In this document: piece after piece, positions 1 to 8,182 of the stretch
Numbering within the stretch: position 1 is the first letter of the stretch
Layout of the letters: each line of letters opens with the position of its first letter
NCBI GenBank assembly: GCA_964607445.1
Contig: CAZSKN010000003.1
Coordinates: 1 to 64,000 of the forward strand
Reading direction: 5' to 3'
Length of the DNA: 64,000 nt
From: CALCKU01 sp964607445
GTDB lineage: Bacteria; Pseudomonadota; Alphaproteobacteria; Caulobacterales; Maricaulaceae
Position numbers and translations under genes: made by a program
Notes under the pieces: model-generated
Database searches by the model: none
What the model was told of the DNA's origin: nothing
What the model saw: the letters and a program-made list of their open reading frames with translations, nothing else

Positions 1-680
1 TGTTTTTCATAGGCATAGCAAAGCTCGCCGCCCCACATAAATCCGGTTTTAGACCCTGCGCGGACCTTATACCATGTATAGCCGTTATCTATCATTTCCG
101 TACGCCCAATGATCTCTACGCGATTCCCTTGGTCAATGCGGGCGCGCGAGTTGAAATCACGGCTGGGCTGGCTACGCATTTTCCCGCCCAATGAATAGCC
201 GATAACGTTATAAAGCGGCTTAAGGCGGCTTAATTGCTCGGAACGGGCACGGTTTTCCTCGTCTCTGCGTTGTAGCTCGCTTTTGCCGTCATTTGGCTGG
301 GGCTCGAAACCTGCGGGTGTTTCGTATTCACAATTATATGACGAGCCGTCCGAAAAGCTTATTCTGCCGTCATACGGCCCGCTTGCGGTGAAACTTGTTA
401 ACCCATTACGTGCGTCTTGCCCGGTCAGTTTTACGCCGGAGGTCGCGGCGATTTTATTGAGAACAAATTGGCGGTTTAAGCTTTGATCCATGCTCTCGCC
501 TACCGTGACTTTCACCGTGCCTACGCTCGGGTTTAGAATTGTCATATAGATTGAATAGGTGATATCTCCGGCATTACAGTGAAAGGTTTCCGTAAGGGAT
601 TGGGCCTGCCCCTTTAGAGGGGGAAGGAGTGTGAATAAAGCGACCGCAGTTCCATATTTGAGAGTTTTAGAGATATTCAT
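1..680 (-). CDS. Secreted SH3-like domain protein, 3' end cut by window edge
   Basis: An open minus-strand frame starts with ATG at 680 and runs off the left edge after 226 codons. The first 28 residues look like a Sec signal peptide (MNISKTLKYG, then a hydrophobic run ending at GQAQS). The middle part (about 30-150) is unrecognised, and residues 100-135 are rich in charged residues. From about residue 170 the pattern 'RIDQGNRVEIIGRTEM' followed by 'WYKVRAG' and 'GFMWGGELC' resembles a bacterial SH3 (SH3b) fold, which often binds cell-wall or other envelope ligands. The start is chosen because the signal peptide begins there and an AAGGGC lies just upstream. Function beyond 'exported, probably periplasmic' is unknown. 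Confidence 0.72.
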   Translation of the reverse strand, partial: MNISKTLKYGTAVALFTLLPPLKGQAQSLTETFHCNAGDITYSIYMTILNPSVGTVKVTVGESMDQSLNRQFVLNKIAATSGVKLTGQDARNGLTSFTASGPYDGRISFSDGSSYNCEYETPAGFEPQPNDGKSELQRRDEENRARSEQLSRLKPLYNVIGYSLGGKMRSQPSRDFNSRARIDQGNRVEIIGRTEMIDNGYTWYKVRAGSKTGFMWGGELCYAYEK

Positions 681-851
681 TTTGCGCCCTTGATTATTTC
701 ATATTTTGCCTCAAATTTAAAGAATAAGACCGCCGTGTCAAATGACCCGTTTCAGATCTTTAACCCATGCGTCGCATCTCAAGATTTGAGTATGAGTAAT
801 ACGGGGTAAGTTTTTAGTTTTTCGGTTTGTCTATCTGACTTTCAGGCTGTT

Positions 852-873
852 ATGATCGACATTTGTCGACCAT
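852..873. promoter_or_regulatory. 22-bp near-perfect dyad, candidate operator
   Basis: ATGATCGACA and TGTCGACCAT are inverted copies separated by TT, with one mismatch. The core TCGACA-TT-TGTCGA is perfect. It lies between the divergent secreted-protein gene (start 680) and the decayed frame at 948. Such dyads are typical of dimeric repressor sites; no regulator is known. A second small inverted repeat (CCTATA-AAGA-TATAGG, 925-940) lies just before the decayed frame. No intact gene is seen between 681 and 1279. Confidence 0.35.
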
Positions 874-947
874 GGTGAAATTCGGGTCAAAAGAGGATAT
901 TTGCTATAAAGCGTGTCGCAAAAACCTATAAAGATATAGGGTTTCTT

Positions 948-1193
948 ATGGCCAACGTTAGCGTCACGGATATTGGATTGGACCAAGACTGGGGTGGGTC
1001 ATGATATTCTACCCGCACTTTCTTCCAAGGAGAAGGGGATACGGACGGGCGTCCTAATGATACGGAATTAGAGTTTGATGTTATTGAAGAGGGTATAATT
1101 AGGCGGGAAGGAATCCATCAACGTCATCTCCACTTACTCATCGGGATATTTCGGCCATCGGTTGTTACAGGATTTTTCTCGCCTTTGTCATAG
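948..1193 (+). pseudogene. Decayed reading frame with one in-frame TGA
   Basis: Starting at ATG 948 the frame encodes MANVSVTDIGLDQDWGGS, meets TGA at 1002-1004, and then stays open in the same frame to TAG at 1191-1193 (81 codons in all). The sequence after the TGA (for example EGDTDGRPNDTELEFDVIEE) has protein-like composition. I do not recognise a family. The simplest reading is a gene remnant with a nonsense mutation. A chance frame is possible, and TGA readthrough is unlikely because no selenocysteine element can be argued. Confidence 0.25.
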
Positions 1194-1279
1194 CCAGATT
1201 ATATCAATAAGTCTTAACACATAGTCACTTGGCGGCGGCCTAAGTTTTCGCTATGATACGCCCAATTATGGAGTCGCTT

Positions 1280-1813
1280 ATGCGCAAAATTGTTAAATTC
1301 TCTTGCCTTGCCGGACTGGGTCTGGCTGTTACGGGCTGTGCGTCGGCAGGTAAACGGTTAGGGCTGACCAAAACATCGCCAAATGAATTCAATATTCTGA
1401 CCAAGGCTCCCCTCGTTGTGCCGCCGGAATATAATCTGCGTCCGCCGCAAATTGGGGCGTCGAGTTCTGAAAATAATTATTCTCAATCTGCAGCACGCCA
1501 AGCCTTGATCGGGGATGTTGACGCAGCAGAACCTTCACAAGGCGAAATTATTCTGATGACCAAAGCCGGTGTCGGGCGCGCCAATCAAGAAATCCGTTTA
1601 GAAGTCGATGGACAGAACAGCGTGGAACGTAAAACGTCAGGATTTGCTGATCAGATTTTATTTTGGAATAACGGTAAAGCCAGAGCCAGTGAAGGCACAC
1701 CGCTCGACCCTGAGGTCGAGGCCCGGCGTCTAAAAGCGATACAATCCGCAACTGGGGGCGGGGAAGTTACGATTATCCGACGTCCGGGCGGCGCTAAATT
1801 ACCGGGGCTGTAA
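1280..1813 (+). CDS. DUF3035 lipoprotein, probable BAM complex subunit BamF
   Basis: A 177-residue lipoprotein. The N-terminus MRKIVKFSCLAGLGLAVTGC is a lipoprotein signal with lipobox VTGC, so the mature protein starts at Cys20 and should sit on the periplasmic face of the outer membrane. The segment 'LTKAPLVVPPEYNLRPPQ' (about 40-60) is the hallmark of the alphaproteobacterial DUF3035/BamF family, which carries a BamC-like motif and joins the beta-barrel assembly machine. An upstream in-frame ATG at 1253 exists, but GGAG at 1270-1273 is well spaced for ATG 1280, and only this start puts the signal peptide at the N-terminus. The role is known for the family; membership here is inferred from the motif. 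Confidence 0.78.
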   Translation: MRKIVKFSCLAGLGLAVTGCASAGKRLGLTKTSPNEFNILTKAPLVVPPEYNLRPPQIGASSSENNYSQSAARQALIGDVDAAEPSQGEIILMTKAGVGRANQEIRLEVDGQNSVERKTSGFADQILFWNNGKARASEGTPLDPEVEARRLKAIQSATGGGEVTIIRRPGGAKLPGL

Positions 1814-1913
1814 ATCGAGTATTTGTTAGATAGCTTCTTAACAATCAGCTAAAGCCCCCATAATATATCCATGATATTATAGCCTATTCCCTATGTCTGG
1901 GTTAGGTTTTTTT

Positions 1914-3806
1914 ATGTTTGATCCTTTGATAACGATTCGCCGCTTGCCTAATGAAACTGTCAACCGCATTGCCGCGGGCGAAGTTGTCGAGCGTCCGGCG
2001 AGCGTGATTAAAGAACTTGTCGAAAATGCCGTTGATGCCGGGGCCACGCAAATTGATATTAGATATGAAGATGGCGGACGCACATTATTGTCTATTTCTG
2101 ATGACGGCAAAGGCATGAGCGCTGAGGAATTGCCAATTGCGATTGAACGCCATGCCACATCGAAATTAGCGCCCAATGATAAGGGTGAGTGGGATTTGCT
2201 CAATATTACTACAATGGGGTTTCGTGGCGAAGCTCTGCCGTCAATAGGCTCTGTCTCGCGTCTGACATTGACGTCACAAACGCTAAATTCTGAAAGTGCG
2301 TGGGAGTTATCCGTTGAAGGTGGGACAGTAAAACCGATTAAGCCGGCTCCGCGCGTCGGGTTGCACGGGACACGGGTCGATGTACGGGATTTATTTTTCG
2401 CAACGCCAGCACGATTGAAATTTCTAAAATCTGAACGCAGTGAAAGCCTTGCCATTTCAGATATTGTCAAACGCTTGGCCATGGCCAATCCATCCGTCGG
2501 GATTAGCTTGGCGTCGGGGACGCGTACCCTCTTGAAAATTGCGCGTCAGACCGATGATAATACGGGACGGCTCGCACGACTGGCCTCGATATTAGGGCAA
2601 GACTTCGGGGATAATGCGCTTGAAATAGATCAGGAACGTGAGGGTATCCGCTTAACAGGTTTTGCCGGACTACCCACATATTCTCGCGGGAATGCACAAC
2701 ATCAATATTTATTTGTGAATGGCCGGCCTGTGCGGGATAAGCTTTTGCACGGGGCTGTACGCGGGGCTTATCAGGACTTTCTTGCAAGGGACCGCTATCC
2801 GGTTGTTGCACTTTATATTGACCTGCCAATGACCCATGTTGATGTGAATGTGCATCCGGCTAAAACCGAGATTCGCTTTCGTGACCCTGGCCTTGTGCGC
2901 GGATTGATTGTATCGGCCTTACGGCATGGGTTAGCAGCGGCTGGGCACCGTGCCAGTACTACGGTTGCGGATTATGCATTAGGGAAAATTCAAACGGGGC
3001 AGCCGAACACACAATATGCCTTTCAACAAAATTATAACCCACAGGCCCCTATGCGCCCGGCGGCGCCGCACAGGGCGGACCCGGCTTTGCAGCCCCTTGT
3101 CGATGGATACGGGTTTGGCGCTCGTGTCGAAGAGGCGGGAGCAGGCTATAAATTCGATGACCCCATACACTCTGGCGACGGGACATTTGTCGAAGGTCAG
3201 GATTTAACCGCGAATCCTCTGGGTGCAGCACGCGCGCAACTCCATGAAACCTATATCGTGGCCCAAACCCAAGACGGCATAGTCATTGTAGATCAACACG
3301 CCGCCCATGAGCGCCTTGTCTATGAACGGATGAAAGATGCTATGGCGCGACAAGCCCGAGGCGGCAATGGGATTGAACGTCAAGCATTGCTAATACCGGA
3401 TATTGTCGATCTCGGCGAAGCCGATGCGGTACGTGTTCTCGCCCGTAAAGATGAACTTGCCGAAATGGGCCTGATCATAGAGCCGTTTGGCGTCGGGGCT
3501 ATTGCTGTTTCTGAAACTCCGGCTTTGCTCGGCGAGATGAACGTCCAAGGTCTGTTGCGTGATCTGGCTGATGATTTATCCGAATATGATGAAGCCTTGA
3601 GTCTGAAGGAAAAATTCGAACATGTCTGCGGAACAATGGCCTGTCACGGTTCTGTGCGTGCAGGGCGCAGATTAACAGGGCCTGAAATGAATGCGCTATT
3701 ACGCCAGATGGAAGCTACGCCGCATTCGGGCCAATGTAATCATGGCCGCCCGACCTATGTCGAACTCAAGCTGGCGGATATTGAACGGCTTTTTGGACGG
3801 CGTTGA
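1914..3806 (+). CDS. mutL: DNA mismatch repair protein MutL (endonuclease type)
   Basis: MutL couples mismatch recognition by MutS to strand incision. The N-terminal GHKL ATPase motifs are all visible: NRIAAGEVVERP near residue 16, DDGKGM near 70, GFRGEALPSIGS near 105, and VDVNVHPAKTEIRF near 310. The C-terminal dimerisation domain carries the metal-dependent endonuclease motif DQHA(X)2E(X)4E at about 460-471, plus ACHGSVRA (576) and CNHGRP (608). This means the protein nicks DNA itself, as in organisms lacking MutH. ATG 1914 has TTAGG seven bases upstream. ATG 1893 would add MSGLGFF but has no ribosome site. Residues 335-410 form a low-conservation linker, as usual for the family. Confidence 0.97.
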   Translation: MFDPLITIRRLPNETVNRIAAGEVVERPASVIKELVENAVDAGATQIDIRYEDGGRTLLSISDDGKGMSAEELPIAIERHATSKLAPNDKGEWDLLNITTMGFRGEALPSIGSVSRLTLTSQTLNSESAWELSVEGGTVKPIKPAPRVGLHGTRVDVRDLFFATPARLKFLKSERSESLAISDIVKRLAMANPSVGISLASGTRTLLKIARQTDDNTGRLARLASILGQDFGDNALEIDQEREGIRLTGFAGLPTYSRGNAQHQYLFVNGRPVRDKLLHGAVRGAYQDFLARDRYPVVALYIDLPMTHVDVNVHPAKTEIRFRDPGLVRGLIVSALRHGLAAAGHRASTTVADYALGKIQTGQPNTQYAFQQNYNPQAPMRPAAPHRADPALQPLVDGYGFGARVEEAGAGYKFDDPIHSGDGTFVEGQDLTANPLGAARAQLHETYIVAQTQDGIVIVDQHAAHERLVYERMKDAMARQARGGNGIERQALLIPDIVDLGEADAVRVLARKDELAEMGLIIEPFGVGAIAVSETPALLGEMNVQGLLRDLADDLSEYDEALSLKEKFEHVCGTMACHGSVRAGRRLTGPEMNALLRQMEATPHSGQCNHGRPTYVELKLADIERLFGRR

Positions 3807-3961
3807 TAGATATTATTTTGGTATTTGACGGTTTACCACTGTAAGCGGGTCTATGTAGTACTTGCGGGGATAGATATCGGAAATATATGGGCAATCATTG
3901 AGGTTATATAAAACCGGGTAAAGTTAAGTAGAGAATTATAGCGGAAAGGCCGATCAATGTT

Positions 3962-4540
3962 CTAGCCCATTGGTTCGTTGTAAACTCTCAAAAAAATCAC
4001 CCGCGCTGCGCCCCAGATTTTATCTGCGAGAATATCAAAGCCTTTAAACTCTATGTCTTCCTCGTCTTTGCCAATTTCGAGGATGATTACGCCGTTGGTT
4101 GCAATCAGACCTTGGTCTTTGAGACGCATAAGGACGGGTTTCCAAAGATTTTTGTAATAGGGCGGGTCCATAAAAATATGGGTGAAGGCGCCGCGCAGAT
4201 TGCCGGGTGCAATTTTGAGTTTGGTCGCATCACGCCTGTGGAGGCGCGTAACGCCAAACAGGTTCATGGTCTCAATGTTTTTCCGTATCGCCGCACGGGC
4301 TTTGGGTTCGGTTTCAACAAACAAACAAAACGCGGCCCCCCGTGAAATGGCTTCGAGACCGAGCGCGCCGGAACCGGCGAAAATATCCGTAACAATAGCG
4401 TCCTCGAGCGGTGGTGCCCAGCTGGCATGCGCGAGAATGTTAAAAATAGACTCGCGGGTTTGATCAGATGTCGGACGGGTTTCACGTCCACCCGGCGTGA
4501 CAATATTGCGTCCGCGTAAAGTCCCGGAAACGATTCTCAT
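3962..4540 (-). CDS. rsmD: 16S rRNA (guanine966-N2)-methyltransferase RsmD
   Basis: A 192-residue SAM-dependent methyltransferase that modifies G966 of 16S rRNA on assembled 30S particles. Family marks: the start MRIVSGTLRGR, TRPTSDQTRESIFNIL at 22-37, SAM-binding loop DIFAGSGALGLEA at 52-64, and catalytic DPPYY at 125-129 (the [DN]PP[YF] motif of N-methyltransferases). Its ATG overlaps the stop of the upstream pseudouridine synthase gene (ATGA, 4537-4540), so the two RNA-modification genes are translationally coupled. The 155 bases between this stop and mutL hold no gene that I can see; the two genes converge there. Confidence 0.96.
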   Translation of the reverse strand: MRIVSGTLRGRNIVTPGGRETRPTSDQTRESIFNILAHASWAPPLEDAIVTDIFAGSGALGLEAISRGAAFCLFVETEPKARAAIRKNIETMNLFGVTRLHRRDATKLKIAPGNLRGAFTHIFMDPPYYKNLWKPVLMRLKDQGLIATNGVIILEIGKDEEDIEFKGFDILADKIWGAARVIFLRVYNEPMG

Positions 4541-5478
4541 CGTTTTGCAAATTTCCCGCGACCTTTGGGGGCGTTTTTGCGTTGATTTCGGCTTGGCGGG
4601 CGTTGGGGGTAATTGCGTTTGGGCGCATTTGCGCTTGATTGACCCCGCCCTGATTTATAGGTGCCTGACGTGCGTCCGGTCTTGGTTTTAGCGCCTAGAG
4701 GCGGCGGGGCGTCTTTAGGTATGTCAACGAGATGTCCGACTTGGTCACGTAGAATTTTGTGCCGTACATCTTCGATTTTACCCGGGCCTAAAGCTCCGAG
4801 CTGAAAGGGCCCGTAAGAGGTGCGAATAAGGCGATTAACCTCAAGGCCAAGCGTGTTTAGCGCGCGACGGACTTCGCGGTTCTTACCTTCACGGATTGTC
4901 ACGCTAATCCACGCATTTCCGCCTTGTTGTTTATCTAGCACGGCTTCAATCGGGCCTGTTGGGATGCCGTCAATTTTAATCCCGTCTTTGAGTGTGTCGA
5001 GCTTGTCTTGATGAACATATCCATGCGCCCGCGCCCGGTAACGCCGGGCCCACCCCGTGCAGGGAAGTTCTAGCGCGCGGGCCAATTCACCGTCATTAGT
5101 TAGCAGGAGTAACCCCTCTGATGTAATATCCAGACGACCGACTGAAATCACACGTCCCATATCTTTGGGGAGGGTATCAAAGACCGTCTGGCGGTTCTTT
5201 TCGTCCTTATGGGTTGTTACCAGGCCGCTGGGTTTATGATATCGCCATAGTCTTACGGGGGCTTTTCCAGCGATTTCAACCCCGTCAAATGTGATTTTAT
5301 CTCTGGCGCTGACTTTGAACGCTGGCGTGTCTAAAGTTTTTCCATTTACTGAAATACGTCCGGCTTCAATAAGCTTTTCAGACTCACGTCGCGAGGCCAC
5401 GCCAGCGCGGGCTAAATATTTAGCGATGCGTTCATGCGTTTCTAACGTTTCATCCGTTTTGGGTTTTTTATTTTGCAT
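4537..5478 (-). CDS. RluB/RsuA-family rRNA pseudouridine synthase with basic tail
   Basis: A 313-residue pseudouridine synthase. An S4 RNA-binding domain (about 15-65, RIAKYLARAGVASRRESEKL) precedes the catalytic domain with GRLDITSEGLLLLTNDGELA at 114-133; Asp117 is the expected nucleophile. It most resembles the 23S rRNA U2605 enzyme RluB. The last 55 residues are low-complexity and very basic (Lys, Arg, Gly, Pro, Ser, Asn), probably a disordered rRNA-binding tail. ATG 5478 is preferred over an upstream in-frame codon at 5568 because the extra 30 residues are unlike the family and would overlap the divergent tadA start. AGG lies six to seven bases upstream. It is transcribed with rsmD. Confidence 0.9.
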   Translation of the reverse strand: MQNKKPKTDETLETHERIAKYLARAGVASRRESEKLIEAGRISVNGKTLDTPAFKVSARDKITFDGVEIAGKAPVRLWRYHKPSGLVTTHKDEKNRQTVFDTLPKDMGRVISVGRLDITSEGLLLLTNDGELARALELPCTGWARRYRARAHGYVHQDKLDTLKDGIKIDGIPTGPIEAVLDKQQGGNAWISVTIREGKNREVRRALNTLGLEVNRLIRTSYGPFQLGALGPGKIEDVRHKILRDQVGHLVDIPKDAPPPLGAKTKTGRTSGTYKSGRGQSSANAPKRNYPQRPPSRNQRKNAPKGRGKFAKR

Positions 5479-5523
5479 AGTTACCTGACTTGACCTTATC
5501 GCCGTCAAAGCGCAACAAAAGGC

Positions 5524-5979
5524 ATGACTGACGAAGACTATATGCGCGAAGCGATAGCCCAAGCGCAAGCTGCAAGTTTACGCGGGGAAGTGCCTGTCGG
5601 AGCTATTTTGGTGGATCCAGAGACAAAGACTATCGTGGCACGTACAGGAAATGCGCCTATCGAAATTTGCGACCCGACCGCTCATGCCGAAATTCTGGCA
5701 TTGCGCGATGCGGCCTACCAGAGGGGCAATTACCGTCTCTCGGGATTAACACTTTATGTAACGCTAGAGCCGTGTGCAATGTGTGCGGGAGCCATATCTC
5801 ATGCCCGTATTGGACGGCTGGTATTTGGAGCGTGGGATCACAAGGGCGGAGCTGTGGAAAATGGTGTGCAGTTTTTTGACCACCTAAGCTGTCATCATAA
5901 ACCAGTTGTAACCAGCGGTGTTTTAGCGAAAGAGTGTGGGGCGTTATTAAAAGCTTTTTTTAAAGCGCGTCGAAAATAA
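5524..5979 (+). CDS. tadA: tRNA(Arg)-specific adenosine-34 deaminase TadA
   Basis: A 151-residue zinc deaminase that converts wobble A34 to inosine in tRNA-Arg(ACG), needed to read CGC and CGA codons. The CDA-fold signature is complete: HAE at 54-56 (zinc His and catalytic Glu) and PCAMCAG at 83-89 (two zinc Cys). GNAPIEICDPTAHAEILAL is characteristic of TadA rather than cytosine or guanine deaminases, and the C-terminal GVLAKECGALLKAFFKARR is the usual family end. The gene is divergent from the pseudouridine synthase, with only 45 bases between starts, so promoters must overlap. The 179 bases that follow hold no gene. Confidence 0.96.
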   Translation: MTDEDYMREAIAQAQAASLRGEVPVGAILVDPETKTIVARTGNAPIEICDPTAHAEILALRDAAYQRGNYRLSGLTLYVTLEPCAMCAGAISHARIGRLVFGAWDHKGGAVENGVQFFDHLSCHHKPVVTSGVLAKECGALLKAFFKARRK

Positions 5980-6158
5980 GGCTAGCCATGTGATTATTTG
6001 TGGGTCAAGACTATAAAGATGACAAAAAAGCTCAATCTCTGGCGTGTAAAGTCTGTTCTTCTGGACAGTGCCGGATAGTGTGTTTGAAACTCTCCGGTTC
6101 AATCTTGGAACGGCGAGTTAGAATTTTCAGAATATCGCCGGATAAATAAGGAGCTAGT

Positions 6159-7202
6159 ATGGCTAGTCCTAAATTTTTCTTTCGCGTAAACTCGTTACGA
6201 GAAATGCGAACACTGACATCAGTATCCGATCCTGCGCGGATTCCGTTCTCGGGCGTGGCGTGGGGATATATCTGTGGGGTCTTAGGTGCCATCTTCTTTG
6301 CCATGAAAGCTGTTTTTATCAAGCTGGCCTATCAAGCCGGTGACGGTTTGACGGAAAACGGGCTGGATCCGATAACGCTGATCACCTTGCGTATGGGCTT
6401 TGCACTTCCTGTGTATGTTATTATTTTAATATGGGTTTTGCGTATGCGGGCGACTGTCGAATCTCAATCCTTTAAATGGGGGTTTTGGATTCAGGCTACT
6501 GCATTAGGTACATTATGTTATTATCTCTGCGCCTTTCTAGATTTTACAGGCTTGCGATATATAACCGCGCAATTGGAACGTATGTTGCTTTTTACCTATC
6601 CAATTTTTGTGATGATATTGGGCGCAATGTTTTTTGGTCGTAAGATTTCTTTTTGGGGAATTGCGGCGATTGTCTTTGCTTATGCTGGTATTGGTGTGAT
6701 TTTTATCGGCGGGGATATTGCCAGCGGAAAAAATGTCGTTTTGGGGTCCGCGCTTGTTTTAGGTGCAGCCTTTTTATTTGCTATATTTCAGTTATTGGCC
6801 GTGAATGTCATCAAACAGATCGGGAGTGAAGTCTTTACCTGTGTGGCCATGATTTCGGCCAGTTTTATAGTTGGCGTACATTTTTTGAGTGTTAATGGCG
6901 GTGATGTTTCACCTTTGCTTGGCTTGCCGCGCCGAATTTATGTATTGGGCGTGTTACTGGCGGTCGTATCGACTTTGATACCCTCATTTTTGGTCAATAT
7001 AGCTTTGGGGCGTATTGGCGCACAACCCGTTGCCATATTAGGGATGTTGGGCCCTATTGCAACGATATTAGCCGCCATAATATTATTAGGAGAACCCTTC
7101 GGGTTCATCGACGGCTTCGGTACCTTGCTGGTTATTTTCGGAATTGGGCTTTATACAATATTTGATAAACGCGAAAAAAGTTCAAAGTCCGAGATTGCGT
7201 AG
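6159..7202 (+). CDS. EamA-domain (DMT superfamily) transporter
   Basis: A 347-residue inner-membrane protein with about ten hydrophobic helices in the two-EamA-repeat arrangement. The family mark LERMLLFTYPIFVMILGA (about 145-162) is the end of the first repeat, and ALGRIGAQPVAILGMLGPI plays the same part in the second. The first 35 residues (KFFFRVNSLREMRTLTSVSD) are hydrophilic and cytoplasmic, longer than usual. AAGGAG eight bases before ATG 6159 supports the start. Substrates of this superfamily cannot be read from sequence (amino acids, metabolites and drugs are all known). The next gene converges from the other strand only 11 bases away. Confidence 0.87.
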   Translation: MASPKFFFRVNSLREMRTLTSVSDPARIPFSGVAWGYICGVLGAIFFAMKAVFIKLAYQAGDGLTENGLDPITLITLRMGFALPVYVIILIWVLRMRATVESQSFKWGFWIQATALGTLCYYLCAFLDFTGLRYITAQLERMLLFTYPIFVMILGAMFFGRKISFWGIAAIVFAYAGIGVIFIGGDIASGKNVVLGSALVLGAAFLFAIFQLLAVNVIKQIGSEVFTCVAMISASFIVGVHFLSVNGGDVSPLLGLPRRIYVLGVLLAVVSTLIPSFLVNIALGRIGAQPVAILGMLGPIATILAAIILLGEPFGFIDGFGTLLVIFGIGLYTIFDKREKSSKSEIA

Positions 7203-7213
7203 ATTTCAAGCCC

Positions 7214-7984
7214 TTAAAGGGCACCCATAAGCGTAAGGCCGCGCCAGAGATAAATACCACCAATCGCTGTCACTAGATATTTAGTATAGGTTCGAAAGCC
7301 GACGTCAGAAAATTTATGCAAAAGCCGTGTGCCTAAAAATGTACCGAGCATTATAAAGGGTATAACGGCAATAAATATCCATGCAGGCGGTAAGGTGTTT
7401 AATCCATGAGCTGCGACGAGCGGTAAGCCGAAGAAGAATATTTTGACGATGTGTGATGCAAACATTGTTACGGCTTTTGTCGCGACAATTTCTTTTCGGG
7501 TCAGCGTGGTCTTTACATAGAAAAAATCAAGTGCCGGACCCGCAACACCCGCGACAAGGTTAAGGCCCATAACCGAAAATCCACAAAAAACGGCGTGGCT
7601 CGGCTTCGCTATATTTCCTTGCAACCATCCCCGTGGCAGCCACAGCAAGAGGGGTAATAGGCCTAAGGCCAAAAACAAGATATGTTTTTCAGGAATAAAG
7701 GCCGCAAGGCCCAAGAGGCCAATCGCAGGCGCGGCCCCGATGAGTTCAAATCCTAATATATCCCACCGTACATTAGAACGAAGAAGAAATGAACGATATC
7801 CATTGCTGACACTTTGCACTAATCCATGAACGACCATGGCTTCGGCAACGCCCATGATAGTCGCTATGATACCCATGAAAATCAGCCCGCCCGCCATGCC
7901 AAAGACACCGGAGATAAAGGCTGTGATAAGAGCGGATATAAGAATCAGGCCTGCAATTTTCATGGCCTCTTTTACCAGACCCAC
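7214..7984 (-). CDS. TauE/SafE-family sulfite/organosulfonate exporter-like protein
   Basis: A 256-residue membrane protein with about eight hydrophobic segments. The N-terminal 'ALITAFISGVFGMAGGLIFMG' region (about 17-37) carries the Gly-rich loop typical of the TauE/SafE (DUF81) family, and the second-half repeat 'MGLNLVAGVAGPALDFFYV' matches its usual partner. Some members export sulfite, sulfoacetate or related anions, but most are uncharacterised, so the substrate is open. The start is uncertain: GTG 7984 has no clear ribosome site, and ATG 7963 (MKIAGLIL) has AGAGG only two bases upstream. Divergent from the coiled-coil gene at 8183. Confidence 0.82.
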   Translation of the reverse strand: MGLVKEAMKIAGLILISALITAFISGVFGMAGGLIFMGIIATIMGVAEAMVVHGLVQSVSNGYRSFLLRSNVRWDILGFELIGAAPAIGLLGLAAFIPEKHILFLALGLLPLLLWLPRGWLQGNIAKPSHAVFCGFSVMGLNLVAGVAGPALDFFYVKTTLTRKEIVATKAVTMFASHIVKIFFFGLPLVAAHGLNTLPPAWIFIAVIPFIMLGTFLGTRLLHKFSDVGFRTYTKYLVTAIGGIYLWRGLTLMGAL

Positions 7985-8070
7985 AATGGGGGTGTAAAAA
8001 ATTATAAATCAACGCGTGATCTATATACCGCGGAAGGTTTGTGAAGTTTTTGCCAAATCGTTAATGGGCG

Positions 8071-8086
8071 TTAACCCTAAATTAAC
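8071..8086 (+). promoter_or_regulatory. CtrA-like box with nearby GANTC sites
   Basis: TTAA-CCCTAAA-TTAAC at 8071-8086 fits the full CtrA consensus TTAA-N7-TTAAC of alphaproteobacterial cell-cycle promoters. Another TTAA lies at 8061-8064. GANTC sites, the CcrM methylation target, follow at 8089-8093 (GACTC) and 8121-8125 (GAGTC). The box lies about 97 bases upstream of the coiled-coil gene at 8183, in the 198-base gap between it and the divergent TauE-like gene. Regulation is inferred only. Confidence 0.5.
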
Positions 8087-8182
8087 CCGACTCTCGGCAA
8101 TTTGCCCAAGGGAAATGGATGAGTCTCTTGATCACGCTTATTGGGGTTAAAAGACCATCAACTTTAAATACGGGATGACGTT

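Noticed and set aside
1877..2488. 203-codon open frame on the minus strand across mutL
   Set aside because: It is the antisense of the conserved MutL ATPase domain; its composition (Ser, Arg, Pro-rich) is typical of a shadow frame and it has no ribosome site.
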